Source: JAGLTA01 sp023142625 (GTDB taxonomy: Bacteria; Patescibacteriota; Patescibacteriia; JAACEG01). Taken from it: DNA of 64,000 nt. Position 1 is the stretch's first letter, and each line of letters starts with the position of its first letter. The notes beneath the pieces were generated by a model. It had not been told where the DNA came from. It saw only the letters and a list, made by a program, of their open reading frames with translations, and searched no databases. This document shows, in pieces, positions 40,981-49,537 of this stretch. Location of the stretch: positions 1 to 64,000 of the forward strand of contig DAOWHA010000038.1 in the NCBI GenBank assembly GCA_030641665.1, written 5' to 3'. A program made the position numbers and the translations under genes.

Positions 40981-42363
40981 CTAAAACGCTTCTTCTGTTT
41001 CTTCTTGCCCGCCAGCCTCCTCAATGTTGTTTTCATAATTGGTAAAACTCGCTCTAGCCATATTAAAATACAGTTCAAGCCGCCCGGTCGGTCCGTTGCG
41101 GTGCTTGGCGATAAAAATATCCGCGACATTCGGCTTAGAACTCTTTTCTTTGTAATAATCATCGCGATAGATAAACATCACAACATCAGCGTCTTGCTCG
41201 ATTGACCCAGAATCTCTTAAGTCTGCCAGTATAGGAATTTTATTAGGCCGCGATTCTACTGAACGGGAAAGTTGGGACAGCGCCAAGACAGGAATATTGA
41301 GTTCTTTTGCCAGCGATTTCAGTGAACGGGAAATTTCCGATATTTCTTGAACTCGATTTTCAGTGCGGCTACCTTCCATTAATTGCAGATAATCAATAAC
41401 AAGCAGCCCGAGATTATGTTCGGCTTTCAAACGCCGCGCTTTTGTGCGAAGCTCCATAATATTCGCCACGGCGGAATCGTCTATGTAAATCTCCGCTTCA
41501 GACAGTACCCCCATAGCGTGATTGATGCTGGCGAAATCATCATCTCCGTCTTTTGTGGAAAGTTTTCCTGTTCGCATTTTCCATAAATCAACTTCTGCTT
41601 CCGCGCAAAGCAAACGATCAACCAATTGCTCCTTGCTCATTTCCAAAGAGAATATCCCGACGGGAATTTTTTGCTTGGCGACTTGCCGCGCGATATCCAG
41701 AGCCAATGAAGTTTTTCCCATTGACGGGCGAGCCGCTAAAATTATCAGATCCGATTTTTGCAATCCGGCGAGTTTTTTGTCAATATCTACAAAGTTAGTC
41801 GGAACTCCGCGCATCTTTCCCCGCTCTTTATGCAGAGTGTCTATGCGGTCAAACGCGTCGTCTAAAACATCTTTAATCGGTATGAAATTTTGCTTTAAAT
41901 AGTTCTGCGAAACCGCGAACAGCTTCTGCTCCGCGCTGTCGAGCATCTGTTCCACCTCGTTAGTTTCATTATAACTCATTAAAGTGATTTCCGACGAAGC
42001 TTTAATCAGGCGGCGCAAGGTGGCTTTTCGCGCCACAATCTGGGCGTAAGAGACGATATGGCTGGACGATGGAACTGAGTTTGTAAGGCTCACTAAATAG
42101 CTTCTTCCGCCGACATCCGACAGTTTTTTCTTTTCTTTCAGCCGATTAGACAGGTTTAAAATATCAATCGGCTGGCGTTTTTCATAAAGTTCGCTGATCG
42201 CTTCAAATATCGCGCTGTGGCGATCGTCATAAAAATCTTTGCGGTTCACAATATCGGCTATTTTGATTATAGCGTCTTTGTCAATCAGAAGAGAACCGAG
42301 CAGCGACTGCTCAGCTTCAAGATTTTGCGGCGGCATTTTTTCAATTAAATTTTCTTTAGCCAT
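40981..42363 (-). CDS. dnaB: Replicative DNA helicase DnaB
   Basis: 460 residues, full length. Hexameric 5'-3' helicase of the fork. N-terminal domain PPQNLEAEQSLLGSLLIDKDAI; linker helix; Walker A LAARPSMGKTSLALDIA; Walker B LLVIDYLQLM; LSRSVESRPNKIPILADLRDSGSIEQDADVVMFIYRDDYY; final HRNGPTGRLELYFN. No intein seen. AT-rich leader without a Shine-Dalgarno. Confidence 0.98.
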   Translation of the reverse strand: MAKENLIEKMPPQNLEAEQSLLGSLLIDKDAIIKIADIVNRKDFYDDRHSAIFEAISELYEKRQPIDILNLSNRLKEKKKLSDVGGRSYLVSLTNSVPSSSHIVSYAQIVARKATLRRLIKASSEITLMSYNETNEVEQMLDSAEQKLFAVSQNYLKQNFIPIKDVLDDAFDRIDTLHKERGKMRGVPTNFVDIDKKLAGLQKSDLIILAARPSMGKTSLALDIARQVAKQKIPVGIFSLEMSKEQLVDRLLCAEAEVDLWKMRTGKLSTKDGDDDFASINHAMGVLSEAEIYIDDSAVANIMELRTKARRLKAEHNLGLLVIDYLQLMEGSRTENRVQEISEISRSLKSLAKELNIPVLALSQLSRSVESRPNKIPILADLRDSGSIEQDADVVMFIYRDDYYKEKSSKPNVADIFIAKHRNGPTGRLELYFNMARASFTNYENNIEEAGGQEETEEAF

Positions 42364-42471
42364 ATTATTATAATAACCTTATTTAAAATAATATCAAATT
42401 TTGCCGCTTTATTCAAGTTCTTGACAATATTTTTTTATGTAATAAAATGGTAGTAGAAAAAATAAAAATTT

Positions 42472-43401
42472 ATGATTAAAATAAAAAATTTAACAAAAAA
42501 GTTTGATGGCAAAACCGTTTTAGATAAAATTTCATTTGATGTTAAGCAAGGTGAGATTTTAGGTTTTTTAGGACCGAACGGCGCGGGCAAGACAACTACG
42601 ATGAAAATTATCACCGGCTATATCCCGCTGAATAAAGGATCGGTAAAAGTGGATAATATTGATGTTGAAATAGATTCTATTAAAACGCGCGCGAAAATCG
42701 GCTATTTGGCGGAAAACAATCCTTTGTATGACGAGATGAAAGTTTTTGAATTTTTAAGTTTTATCGCTGAATTAAGAGGCGTGGACAAAAATGAGATAGA
42801 TGAAAAAATCAGCGAAATCAGCAAGGTCTGCGGCTTGGAAAAAGTTATCAATAAATTAATCAGCGAACTGTCAAAAGGCTTCCGCCAGCGGGTCGGATTG
42901 GCGCAGGCGATGATCAGCGATCCAGAGATTTTAATTTTAGACGAGCCGACAAGCGGACTTGACCCTAACCAAATCATAGAGATTCGAGAATTGATTAAAA
43001 AAATCGGTAAAGAGAAAACCGTAATTTTTTCAACGCATATTTTAAGCGAGGCTCAAGCCGTGAGCGACAGGATTATCATCATCAATAACGGCAGAATTGC
43101 CGCGTCTGGAACGCCTGATGAATTGATTAAACAGGCAAAAACAAGAGATGTAATTTATATAAAAATTAAAGGAGATAAAAATGAAGTTTTGCGCAAATTA
43201 AAAAATTTGGAAAATATTGATGAAGCAAGAATTAAAGATAAAGAGAGCGACGGCGTCTACGGATATAAAATAAAGCCGAAACAAGGAGTTGACTTGCGCG
43301 AATATTTGTCAATCACGATTATGAAGAATAACTGGGCGATTTTAGAAATGCGACAGGAAAGAAAAAGCTTGGAAGGAGTGTTTAGGGAACTAACGAAATA
43401 A
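42472..43401 (+). CDS. ABC transporter ATP-binding protein, GldA-like
   Basis: 309 residues. Walker A GPNGAGKTTTMK, Q loop LAENNPLYDEM, signature ELSKGFRQRVGLAQAM, Walker B ILILDEPTSGLDPNQ, and His switch FSTHILSEA. A C-terminal accessory domain of about 80 residues is of the ABC-2 exporter kind. It forms a system with the permease 15 bp downstream and the GldG-like protein at 44761. In Bacteroidetes GldA-GldFG supports gliding; in CPR the cargo is unknown. Confidence 0.93.
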   Translation: MIKIKNLTKKFDGKTVLDKISFDVKQGEILGFLGPNGAGKTTTMKIITGYIPLNKGSVKVDNIDVEIDSIKTRAKIGYLAENNPLYDEMKVFEFLSFIAELRGVDKNEIDEKISEISKVCGLEKVINKLISELSKGFRQRVGLAQAMISDPEILILDEPTSGLDPNQIIEIRELIKKIGKEKTVIFSTHILSEAQAVSDRIIIINNGRIAASGTPDELIKQAKTRDVIYIKIKGDKNEVLRKLKNLENIDEARIKDKESDGVYGYKIKPKQGVDLREYLSITIMKNNWAILEMRQERKSLEGVFRELTK

Positions 43402-43416
43402 ATTAAAATAAATAAA

Positions 43417-44133
43417 ATGAAAAATATTTATACAATTTTTAAAAAAGAATTGGCAGGCTATTTTAACAGCCCGATTGCTTATATTTTTATCGCTGTTTTT
43501 TTAGTTTCGTCCTCGTGGCTGTTTTTCCAGAATTTCTTTTTATATAATCAAGCGGTAATGCGCGGGTATTTTTCTTTTTTGCCTTGGATATTTTTGTTTT
43601 TAGCCCCGGCGATCGCTATGCGAAGCTTTGCTGAAGAGAAAAGAAGCGGAACAATGGAACTGATTTTGACCTTGCCGATAAAAGACTGGGAAGTTGTGGT
43701 CGGGAAATTTTTGTCAAGTTTGGGATTTATGGCAATAACGATTTTGCTTTCAATTTCAATTCCTATCTCTATTAGCAATGTCGGGCAACTTGACATCGGA
43801 CCTGTCATCGGCGGATACATTGGAACAATTTTGCTGGCGGGCGCTTATCTCTGTATTGGGATTTTTATCTCTTCTTTGACTAAAAATCAGATTATCTCAT
43901 TTGTGATCGCGATTGCCGCGTCTTTCGGGCTGTTTATCATCGGAACGAATTTTGTCCTGGAAGCGGTGCCGAATTTTTTAGCTCCGCTGTTCAGTTTTAT
44001 CGGGCTGGGAACGCATTTTCAAAATATTGCTAAAGGCGTGATTGACACGCGCGATTTAATATATTACGGCTCTTTTATATTTTTATTCTTATGGCTCACT
44101 GTTAAGAATTTGGAAAGCAGGAATTGGAGGTAG
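43417..44133 (+). CDS. ABC-2 permease, GldF-like
   Basis: 238 residues, six transmembrane helices. IYTIFKKELAGYFNSPIAYIFIAVFLV start and AMRSFAEEKRSGTMELILTLPIKDWEVVVGKFL loop are diagnostic of GldF-type permeases. Pairs with the ATPase upstream. A family A repeat and an antisense small gene separate it from the GldG-like subunit. Confidence 0.92.
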   Translation: MKNIYTIFKKELAGYFNSPIAYIFIAVFLVSSSWLFFQNFFLYNQAVMRGYFSFLPWIFLFLAPAIAMRSFAEEKRSGTMELILTLPIKDWEVVVGKFLSSLGFMAITILLSISIPISISNVGQLDIGPVIGGYIGTILLAGAYLCIGIFISSLTKNQIISFVIAIAASFGLFIIGTNFVLEAVPNFLAPLFSFIGLGTHFQNIAKGVIDTRDLIYYGSFIFLFLWLTVKNLESRNWR

Positions 44134-44173
44134 GTTAAGAATTATTTTGAATTATAAAACGCATAAATTCTCC

Positions 44174-44364
44174 TGTCTTTGCGAGGAATGAAGTGGAGCG
44201 GCAGCGGAACGAAATGACGAAGCAATCTCATTACTGAGCGAATAAACCTATAATTATAATCCCTTTGCCTATTAACGGGATTGTCACCCTGTCGGGTGAC
44301 CACTCGTTAGGCGTGGCTTCGTCGCATTTTGCTCATTTTATTCGCTCGGCTCCTCGCAAAGACA
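44174..44364. repeat. Family A repeat, longest copy (191 bp)
   Basis: TGTCTTTGCGAGGAATGAAG at left, CGGCTCCTCGCAAAGACA at right. Contains GATTGTCACCCTGTCGGGTGACC, the inner hairpin found in the half copies. It breaks the ABC operon. Confidence 0.85.
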
Positions 44365-44411
44365 GAAATGGAAAATTTCTTGCAAAGACAATTTGACAAA
44401 GAATGTATTTT

Positions 44412-44447
44412 AAAAAAAATAAGACTCGCCGATTGTTTGTGGCGAGC
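44412..44447 (-). terminator. Terminator of the antisense small gene
   Basis: Read on the minus strand: GCTCGCC, 10-base loop, GGCGAGT followed by a T-rich run (44412-44422 on the plus strand is A-rich). It lies just after the stop of the gene at 44471-44653. Confidence 0.75.
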
Positions 44448-44470
44448 CCGCAGGGATCGTAGAGGCAAGA

Positions 44471-44653
44471 TTATTTTGTTATCGCCTCTGTTATTTTTTT
44501 TAAACCATCTTCGCCAACTGTTATGCTGGCGAAAACATCTTTTTCTTCATCAGTAATTATAAAGGTTATTAACGAAGAACTAGTTTTTGTTAGAAACATC
44601 GTTTTTAATGAATTTTTTTCATCACTATCTATCCTGCAAATTTCTTTATCCAT
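44471..44653 (-). CDS. Small protein on the strand opposite the ABC genes
   Basis: 60 residues. A clear ribosome site (AAGGGGGAC) stands 8 bp before the ATG at 44653, and a terminator follows, so it is a real transcription unit. The protein looks like one beta-rich domain (LITFIITDEEKDVFASITVGEDGLKKI). Family not recognised. Confidence 0.65.
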   Translation of the reverse strand: MDKEICRIDSDEKNSLKTMFLTKTSSSLITFIITDEEKDVFASITVGEDGLKKITEAITK

Positions 44654-44760
44654 TTTATTGTCCCCCTTTTTTCAGTGTTTGTGTTTTTTATAAAAATTAT
44701 CAATATTTAAAATAAAAGTCAAGAGTAAAATTAAAAAAATAAAATAAATAAAATAAAAAA

Positions 44761-46332
44761 ATGTCAATAGTTAAAAAATTTAAGAACAGAGCGAGTTTTA
44801 GCGTATCCGTTTTAATAATCATCGGAATTTTAATAGTGATAAATATTATCAGCTATCAAATTTTTCATCGTTTTGACCTTACCGAAAGCAATGATTATAG
44901 CATTTCTAAAACAACAAAAGATATGCTGAAAAATTTGGACGATACCGTTGAGATTAAGGTTTGCTTTTCGCGCGAACTTCCGCCGAATTTTATAAATATT
45001 AGGCAAGAAGTGAACGATATTTTAGATGAATATAAAAACTATTCAGCGGGAAAAGTTAAAATAGAGGATATTTTTGCGGAAGACGATCTTGAAATAGAGC
45101 AAAAAATGCAGGAGCTTGGAATACCAAAGCTTCAATTTAATATAAAGGAGAAGGATAAATTTCAGGCAATCGGCGGTTATGCCGGTTTAGTTGTTTATTT
45201 CGGGGACAAAAAAGAGGTAATTTCAGTTATCCAGACAAGCAAGAATTTGGAATACGAGATTACCGCGATTATTAAAAAACTTACATTGGAAAAAATTCCA
45301 ACTATTGCTTTTGCGACAGGACATAACGAAAAAAGTCCGATTGACGGGCTCGCTAACATCAGCGAAGTTTTAAGAAAGCAGTATAGCGTTATTTCCGCTG
45401 ATTTGTCGCAAGGCGATTTAGTCAGCGATGAAGTCGACACTTTGATTATTTTAGGCGCGAGCAGCCCTTTTGACGATCGCTCTAAATATATAATTGATCA
45501 ATTTTTAATGCGTGGCGGAAGTTTAATGATCGCGCAGGACGGAGTTCTCGTGAGCCAAGGAATGGCGGGCGCGAATTTAACAGGTTTAGAGGAAATCCTT
45601 TCGTCTTACGGCGTGAAAATAAACGCGGATTTAGTTTTAGATGTTTCAAATGAGGTTGTGAATATTCCAACCGGTTTTTTTCCGATAATGATGAATTATC
45701 CTTTTTGGCCTAAAATTTTAGCAGAGAATTTTGATCAAGATAATCCCGCGACCGCGAATTTAGAAACAGCGTTTTTTCCATGGGCAAGTTCGCTTGAAAT
45801 TTTGTCGGACAGGATAGGCGATAAGCAGGTTTTTGAATTAGCAAAGACAACTGAAAAAAGTTGGGCGATAAAAGAAAATTTCAATCTTGATCCGCAGCAG
45901 CAATTTATTCCGCAAGGGCAGAAGCAGAATATTTTGGCGGTTAGCGTTTTTGGAAAATTCAGCAGTTTTTATCAGGACAAGGACAGGCCGCAAAAAGAGG
46001 TTGCGGACGGCGAAGTCGCGCTTGCGGAAGAATTTATTTTCGAGACTGAAAACGGGCGGCTTGTCGTGATCGGCGATTCTGAATTCGCGCAAGACAGTTT
46101 TTTAAGCAGCAGCAATCTGATTTTATTCCAGAATATTGTTGACAGTTTGGCGCTGGATCAGGATTTGATAAATATCCGCTCCAAAGGAATTACAAGCCGG
46201 CCGCTGCAAGAGATGTCAGACGCGGAAAGAAATTCAATGAAATATTTTAATATTTTTGGCGTTACGATTTTGGTTATTATCTTTGGAATTGCCAGATATA
46301 ATTTAAGAAAAAAGAAAAGGTTTGAGGGCTGA
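44761..46332 (+). CDS. GldG-like auxiliary component of an ABC transporter
   Basis: 523 residues. N-terminal transmembrane helix (VSVLIIIGILIVINIISYQIF), long extracytoplasmic GldG/ABC_transp_aux domain (FDLTESNDYSISKTTKDMLKNLDDTVEIKVCFS; IAFATGHNEKSP; IILGASSPFDDRSKYIIDQFLMRGGSLMIAQDG), and a C-terminal helix (YFNIFGVTILVIIFGIA). It is the partner of the GldA/GldF-like genes 630 bp upstream. Confidence 0.9.
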   Translation: MSIVKKFKNRASFSVSVLIIIGILIVINIISYQIFHRFDLTESNDYSISKTTKDMLKNLDDTVEIKVCFSRELPPNFINIRQEVNDILDEYKNYSAGKVKIEDIFAEDDLEIEQKMQELGIPKLQFNIKEKDKFQAIGGYAGLVVYFGDKKEVISVIQTSKNLEYEITAIIKKLTLEKIPTIAFATGHNEKSPIDGLANISEVLRKQYSVISADLSQGDLVSDEVDTLIILGASSPFDDRSKYIIDQFLMRGGSLMIAQDGVLVSQGMAGANLTGLEEILSSYGVKINADLVLDVSNEVVNIPTGFFPIMMNYPFWPKILAENFDQDNPATANLETAFFPWASSLEILSDRIGDKQVFELAKTTEKSWAIKENFNLDPQQQFIPQGQKQNILAVSVFGKFSSFYQDKDRPQKEVADGEVALAEEFIFETENGRLVVIGDSEFAQDSFLSSSNLILFQNIVDSLALDQDLINIRSKGITSRPLQEMSDAERNSMKYFNIFGVTILVIIFGIARYNLRKKKRFEG

Positions 46333-46365
46333 ATTTTAAGGATTAAGTTATCCACAGGTTTTCTC

Positions 46366-46396
46366 TTGACTTATTTTTATTTATAATTATTATAAT
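46366..46396 (+). promoter_or_regulatory. Possible promoter after the GldG-like gene
   Basis: TTGACT and TATAAT with about 19 bp between, in a tract of repeated TATAATTAT. A TTATAGTATA motif like that at the TrmB-like operator follows at about 46398. Spacing is not ideal. Confidence 0.4.
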
Positions 46397-46444
46397 TATT
46401 ATAGTATAGTGTTCATTTGTTAAGATTCATTATTATTAAAAATT

Positions 46445-46519
46445 ATGAATATGAAGATAAATGGAAACGCCACAATTAAAATTATTATAAATAAAGTTAG
46501 AAAAAAATCTGCGCTATAA
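46445..46519 (+). CDS. Possible 24-residue peptide
   Basis: ATG 46445 opens MNMKINGNATIKIIINKVRK and ends at a TAA that lies in the loop side of the terminator hairpin. No Shine-Dalgarno. A leader peptide or a chance ORF within a short transcript of about 135 nt. Confidence 0.25.
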   Translation: MNMKINGNATIKIIINKVRKKSAL

Positions 46520-46538
46520 TTTTTAGTGTAGATTTTTT
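46505..46538 (+). terminator. Terminator of the short transcript
   Basis: AAATCTGCGCTA, loop TAATTTT, TAGTGTAGATTT: 12 pairs including two G-U, followed by T. Between here and 46725 lie only a partial family C repeat and AT-rich sequence. Confidence 0.75.
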
Positions 46539-46628
46539 TGTTCTTTTAAAAAAGCAAAGGAAGGCTACCGTTCCTCTTACTGTTTTTTAAAAAATGGAAT
46601 TTATCCTTTAGGATTTTATTCACAGCCG

Positions 46629-46670
46629 TTGGTTCCATAGTCCCGCAGGGCTGTGGAACCTAAATGCAAG
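46629..46670. repeat. Family C MITE-like element, partial copy
   Basis: TTGGTTCCATAGTCCCGCAG continuing to GGAACCTAAATGCAAG, matching the left part of the 12095-12248 element with T-for-C and A-for-G changes that keep its hairpin paired. Confidence 0.7.
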
Positions 46671-46725
46671 ATAAAATTTTAAAGGGTGAATTTCAAATTC
46701 AAAAAAAATAAAAAGGAGGGGAAAA

Positions 46726-46902
46726 GTGGCAGAAAAAAAAGAAAAAAATAGAGACAAAAAATTACCGCCGAAACATATGGGCGATTTAGAAAAAAGCAAG
46801 CCTCAAATTCCCCTAGAGGGAATATGGACTGATGAGCAAGAGGAGAAGTTGTTTCGGCAGACCAATAGTGATTTGCCAAAATCAGCGTCTCTAAGTTATT
46901 AA
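46726..46902 (+). CDS. Small protein, first of the small-gene series
   Basis: 58 residues from GTG 46726, 7 bp after AAGGAGGGG. MAEKKEKNRDKKLPPKHMGDL then KSKPQIPLEGIWTDEQEEKLF. No Cys. A TGAGGCAAATC hairpin follows. No family recognised. The unusual start codon is supported by the strong ribosome site and the same layout in the following small genes. Confidence 0.6.
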   Translation: MAEKKEKNRDKKLPPKHMGDLEKSKPQIPLEGIWTDEQEEKLFRQTNSDLPKSASLSY

Positions 46903-46910
46903 ACTTCAGT

Positions 46911-47063
46911 TGAGGCAAATCACAGAAAGCGATTTGCCTCAGCCAGCCCTTTTAAAATTATTCAGTTTGAATTTTCTTTATCACTTTCTGGTTTTAAAAA
47001 ATCAGGGAATGAAAATAGAGGATTTAAAAAAATAAAATTTAAACCCTAAAAAAGGAGGAAAAA
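46911..47063 (+). repeat. Small-gene spacer repeat, copy 1
   Basis: About 150 bp: hairpin TGAGGCAAATC...GATTTGCCTCA, then CCCTTTTAAAATTATTCAGTTTG, an inner hairpin CTGGTTTTAAAAAATCAG, and TTTAAACCCTAAAAAAGGAGG at its end. Copy 2 (47283-47437) is almost identical; the inner hairpin reads CTGATTTT there, so a G-U pair is replaced by A-U. Each copy ends in the ribosome site of the next small gene. Confidence 0.85.
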
Positions 47064-47273
47064 ATGAAAAGAACAAAAAAATGCCCTAATTGCGGGGCAG
47101 AGATGACTGAAGTGGAAGAAACGGGATTTTTATGGGACACATGCGTGAAAAACTGCCAAGGGGATTTTAAAGTCCTTGTGTCCCCTAGGACAAATGAAAA
47201 AACAGCAATTTTTAATTTTACAGAGGCTGTAAAAGAAGCTATATCCAAACTTGAAGCGTTGGGATATACATAA
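47064..47273 (+). CDS. Small zinc-ribbon protein
   Basis: 69 residues from ATG 47064 after AAAGGAGG. Zinc ribbon: CPNCGAEMTEVEETGFLWDT and then CVKNC about 20 residues on (CxxC, CxxxC). The C-terminal helix is AVKEAISKLEALGYT. Family not named; other small zinc ribbons follow at 47647, 48998 and 49206. Confidence 0.75.
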   Translation: MKRTKKCPNCGAEMTEVEETGFLWDTCVKNCQGDFKVLVSPRTNEKTAIFNFTEAVKEAISKLEALGYT

Positions 47274-47282
47274 AAAAGCAAC

Positions 47283-47437
47283 TGAGGCAAATCGCCTTTC
47301 CGCGATTTGCCTCAGCCAACCCTTTTAAAATTATTCAGTTTGAATTTTCTTTATCACGCTCTGATTTTAAAAAATCAGGGAATGAAAATAGAGGATTTAA
47401 AAAAATAAAATTTAAACCCTAAAAAAGGAGGGAAAAA
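47283..47437 (+). repeat. Small-gene spacer repeat, copy 2
   Basis: Same layout as copy 1: TGAGGCAAATCGC...GCGATTTGCCTCA hairpin with a longer stem, conserved AT-rich body, CTGATTTTAAAAAATCAG, and closing AAAGGAGGG. Confidence 0.85.
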
Positions 47438-47438
47438 A

Positions 47439-47558
47439 TTGTCAAAAAAACAAAAAGGAAAGAAAGAAGAGGAAGAAGAAGAAAAGAAATTTAACGAAAA
47501 AATAAAATGGATAAACGAAAGATACTTAATGTGGGCAAAAAACGGAAATAATGTTTAA
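47439..47558 (+). CDS. Tiny charged protein
   Basis: 39 residues from TTG 47439 behind AAAGGAGGG. Lys/Glu-rich (KGKKEEEEEEKKFNEKIKW) with NERYLMWAKNG at the end. The start codon choice rests on spacing. Followed by a hairpin. No family recognised. Confidence 0.45.
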   Translation: MSKKQKGKKEEEEEEKKFNEKIKWINERYLMWAKNGNNV

Positions 47559-47566
47559 TTTAATTT

Positions 47567-47598
47567 GTTGGGGTGAAACGAAACAGTTTTGCCCCAAC
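47567..47598 (+). terminator. Hairpin after a small gene
   Basis: GTTGGGGTGAAAC, loop, GTTTTGCCCCAAC: 13 pairs with two G-U. No T run follows, so it may stabilise or attenuate instead of ending transcription. Confidence 0.5.
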
Positions 47599-47646
47599 CC
47601 AACCTTTTAATTTATAATTATAAATTAAAAAAAAGTAGGGGGGAAA

Positions 47647-47775
47647 ATGTCAGAAGAAAAAAAAGAATATTGTCCGCAATGCGGAAGAGAGCTAAAAGAG
47701 ATAAAGGGGTTTGCGAAAGAGTCTGTTGTAAAGCCGATCAAGGCTTGTCCCAGAGGTTGCGTATCACAGAGATAG
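47647..47775 (+). CDS. Tiny zinc-ribbon protein
   Basis: 42 residues from ATG 47647 after a G-rich ribosome site (GTAGGGGGG). CPQCGRELKEIKGFAKESVV then CPRGC near the end form a zinc ribbon. A hairpin GGCAAAA/TTTTGCC follows. About 220 bp of AT-rich sequence then leads to the TasA-like gene. Confidence 0.6.
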   Translation: MSEEKKEYCPQCGRELKEIKGFAKESVVKPIKACPRGCVSQR

Positions 47776-47792
47776 ATATTCAAAATACGGTT

Positions 47793-47820
47793 GAGGTAAG
47801 GCAAAAATGTTTTGCCTCAG
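47793..47820 (+). terminator. Hairpin after the zinc-ribbon gene
   Basis: GGCAAAA, ATG, TTTTGCC (47800-47816) inside a TTGAGG...CCTCAG outer match. Same family as the other small-gene hairpins. Confidence 0.5.
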
Positions 47821-47997
47821 CCAACTAACCTTTAAAATTTATAATTATTATCTTAGTTTTCAATAGATTTTTTTATAAAGATCTATAATAAAGGTCGATG
47901 AAAACAAAAACTAAGTTTTAATAAATTTTATTTATTAAAAGATTTTTAAAAGATTAAATGATTAATTTTAATCTTTATAAAATCGCCACTTAATTTT

Positions 47998-48894
47998 ATG
48001 AAAAAGAGAATTTTATTAAGTTTGGCTCTTGTGGCTGCGGTGGCTGTAGGAGCAATGGGCTTAGTAGCTTTTGAAGCTCATGTCATTAATGTAACGGCTA
48101 AAATTGAGAATGCTTTAGCTGTTGACACAGAACATATTGATTTTGGAACAGTTTTTCCGCAGGAGTTTATTAAAGAAAATTTGACTATCGCTTTAAGCAG
48201 TTCATTTTTAGCAGAAGACAGGGTTGATGATGTTAATTATGTTATTAAGCAGAAGCCAAAAGTAAGGCCAAGCGATCAAAATCCAGATGGAGATCCTTAT
48301 GCAATGATCTATCCTGACCCACAAAATCCAAACGAAGGAATTGTTGCTCATGAATATTGTTTAGAGGAGGGTCCTGTTGACGCAGACGATCCGAATGATC
48401 CTTATTATATCCATTGCTACCCAATTTTATGTCCTTATTTGTCAAAGCACAAGCATATTGACGACCATACTATGTTAACAGATAGGTGTGATTCTGCATA
48501 TCCTTATGACTGCGAAGTAGACGCTTTTCATGAAACATCTGTAATAGCGACTGGTCATTTAGTTCAATCAGTTAACGACATAACAGATAAATGGGTTATT
48601 GATTTAGCAGTTCCTTGTTTTGACGGACAATGCGACCAGACTTACGATGAATGGGTTTGGGGCATCAATCCTGATGTTGTGAATCCATGGGATTGGACAT
48701 TGCCGGCAAGTTTAGAAAGCCAAACTTTTGGCTGTGATTTATGGATTGAAGTTACTGGAATTAGCGCGAATACTGGCACTTGTAGTGATGGTCTTGACAA
48801 TGATCAAGATGGTTATATTGATTATCCAGAAGATCCTGATTGTATAGATCCTTATGATAATGAGGATGTGCCTAATGATCCCCCTCTTACTTAG
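47998..48894 (+). CDS. TasA/camelysin-like secreted surface protein
   Basis: 298 residues. N-terminal hydrophobic segment (ILLSLALVAAVAVGAMGLVAF) is followed by EAHVINVTAKIENALAVDTEHIDFGTVFPQE, the pattern of SipW-dependent proteins such as TasA and camelysin. The middle is Cys- and Asp-rich; the end has CSDGLDNDQDGYIDYPEDPDC, a calcium-binding-like motif. The nearly identical FEAH(V/I)INVTAKI occurs in the 787-aa protein at 50560. It is probably a substrate of the SipW-type peptidase at 50135 and a building block of a surface fibre or layer. Confidence 0.75.
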   Translation: MKKRILLSLALVAAVAVGAMGLVAFEAHVINVTAKIENALAVDTEHIDFGTVFPQEFIKENLTIALSSSFLAEDRVDDVNYVIKQKPKVRPSDQNPDGDPYAMIYPDPQNPNEGIVAHEYCLEEGPVDADDPNDPYYIHCYPILCPYLSKHKHIDDHTMLTDRCDSAYPYDCEVDAFHETSVIATGHLVQSVNDITDKWVIDLAVPCFDGQCDQTYDEWVWGINPDVVNPWDWTLPASLESQTFGCDLWIEVTGISANTGTCSDGLDNDQDGYIDYPEDPDCIDPYDNEDVPNDPPLT

Positions 48895-48997
48895 TAATTT
48901 TAATCCCTTAATGCATCCTTTCCCCAGTTTTTTAAACTGGGGAGGGGGAGATTAGAGGAGTAAAAACCGAAAAACAAAAACAAAAAAGGAGGAAAAA

Positions 48998-49177
48998 ATG
49001 GCGGGAAAAGAAGTTTGTCCCATTTGCGGGGCGGAAAAAACGAAAAAGATGGATGCGCTCGGTCGCGAGTGGCTGAAATGCCCGAAATGTGATGGCGGAG
49101 TTTATGTCTTTCCCCGCGTCTTTCCAAAAAAAGACAGGGACGAGATTAAGGCAAATCATCTTCATGGGCTCGCGTAG
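48998..49177 (+). CDS. Small zinc-ribbon protein
   Basis: 59 residues from ATG 48998 after AAAGGAGG. CPICGAEKTKKMDALGREWL then CPKCDGGVYVFPR: a CxxC/CxxC ribbon around a WLK turn. The C-terminus is charged. The next gene's ribosome site begins 9 bp after the stop. Same layout as 47064 and 49206. Confidence 0.72.
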   Translation: MAGKEVCPICGAEKTKKMDALGREWLKCPKCDGGVYVFPRVFPKKDRDEIKANHLHGLA

Positions 49178-49205
49178 AGCGAATTTTAAAAAAAGGAGGA
49201 AAAAA

Positions 49206-49532
49206 GTGAGCAATTTTAAAAGAACAGTCAAAAAGGTAGCGAAAGAGCAAGGAAAAAAAGAAAAATGTCCCAATTGCGGGACAGAAATGAAAGAAGTTAG
49301 CCTTTTTGGCAACACATGGAACGCATGTCCAGATTGCGAAAAAGAAGTATTGTTTTTCTCAAATGGAGAAAACAAAGAAAAACAGCGCTGCAAGATTTGC
49401 GGGGAATTCACAAAAGAAAAAAGAGAAGACGATAGATTGCCAATAGTATGCCGGCAATGCAAAAATGATATCGCGGCGCTACAGAAAAGATTAAAACCGC
49501 GGCAACCCCCTTTCTTAAGAATAATTGCTTAA
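49206..49532 (+). CDS. Double zinc-ribbon small protein
   Basis: 108 residues from GTG 49206 after AAAGGAGG; the frame is open upstream but overlaps the previous gene. Basic N-terminus, first ribbon CPNCGTEMKEVSLFGNTW to CPDC, second ribbon CKICGEFTKEKREDD to CRQC, basic end. The first ribbon is closely similar to that of 47064 (EVxxxGxxWxxC), so these arose by duplication. Confidence 0.72.
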   Translation: MSNFKRTVKKVAKEQGKKEKCPNCGTEMKEVSLFGNTWNACPDCEKEVLFFSNGENKEKQRCKICGEFTKEKREDDRLPIVCRQCKNDIAALQKRLKPRQPPFLRIIA

Positions 49533-49537
49533 ACTTC

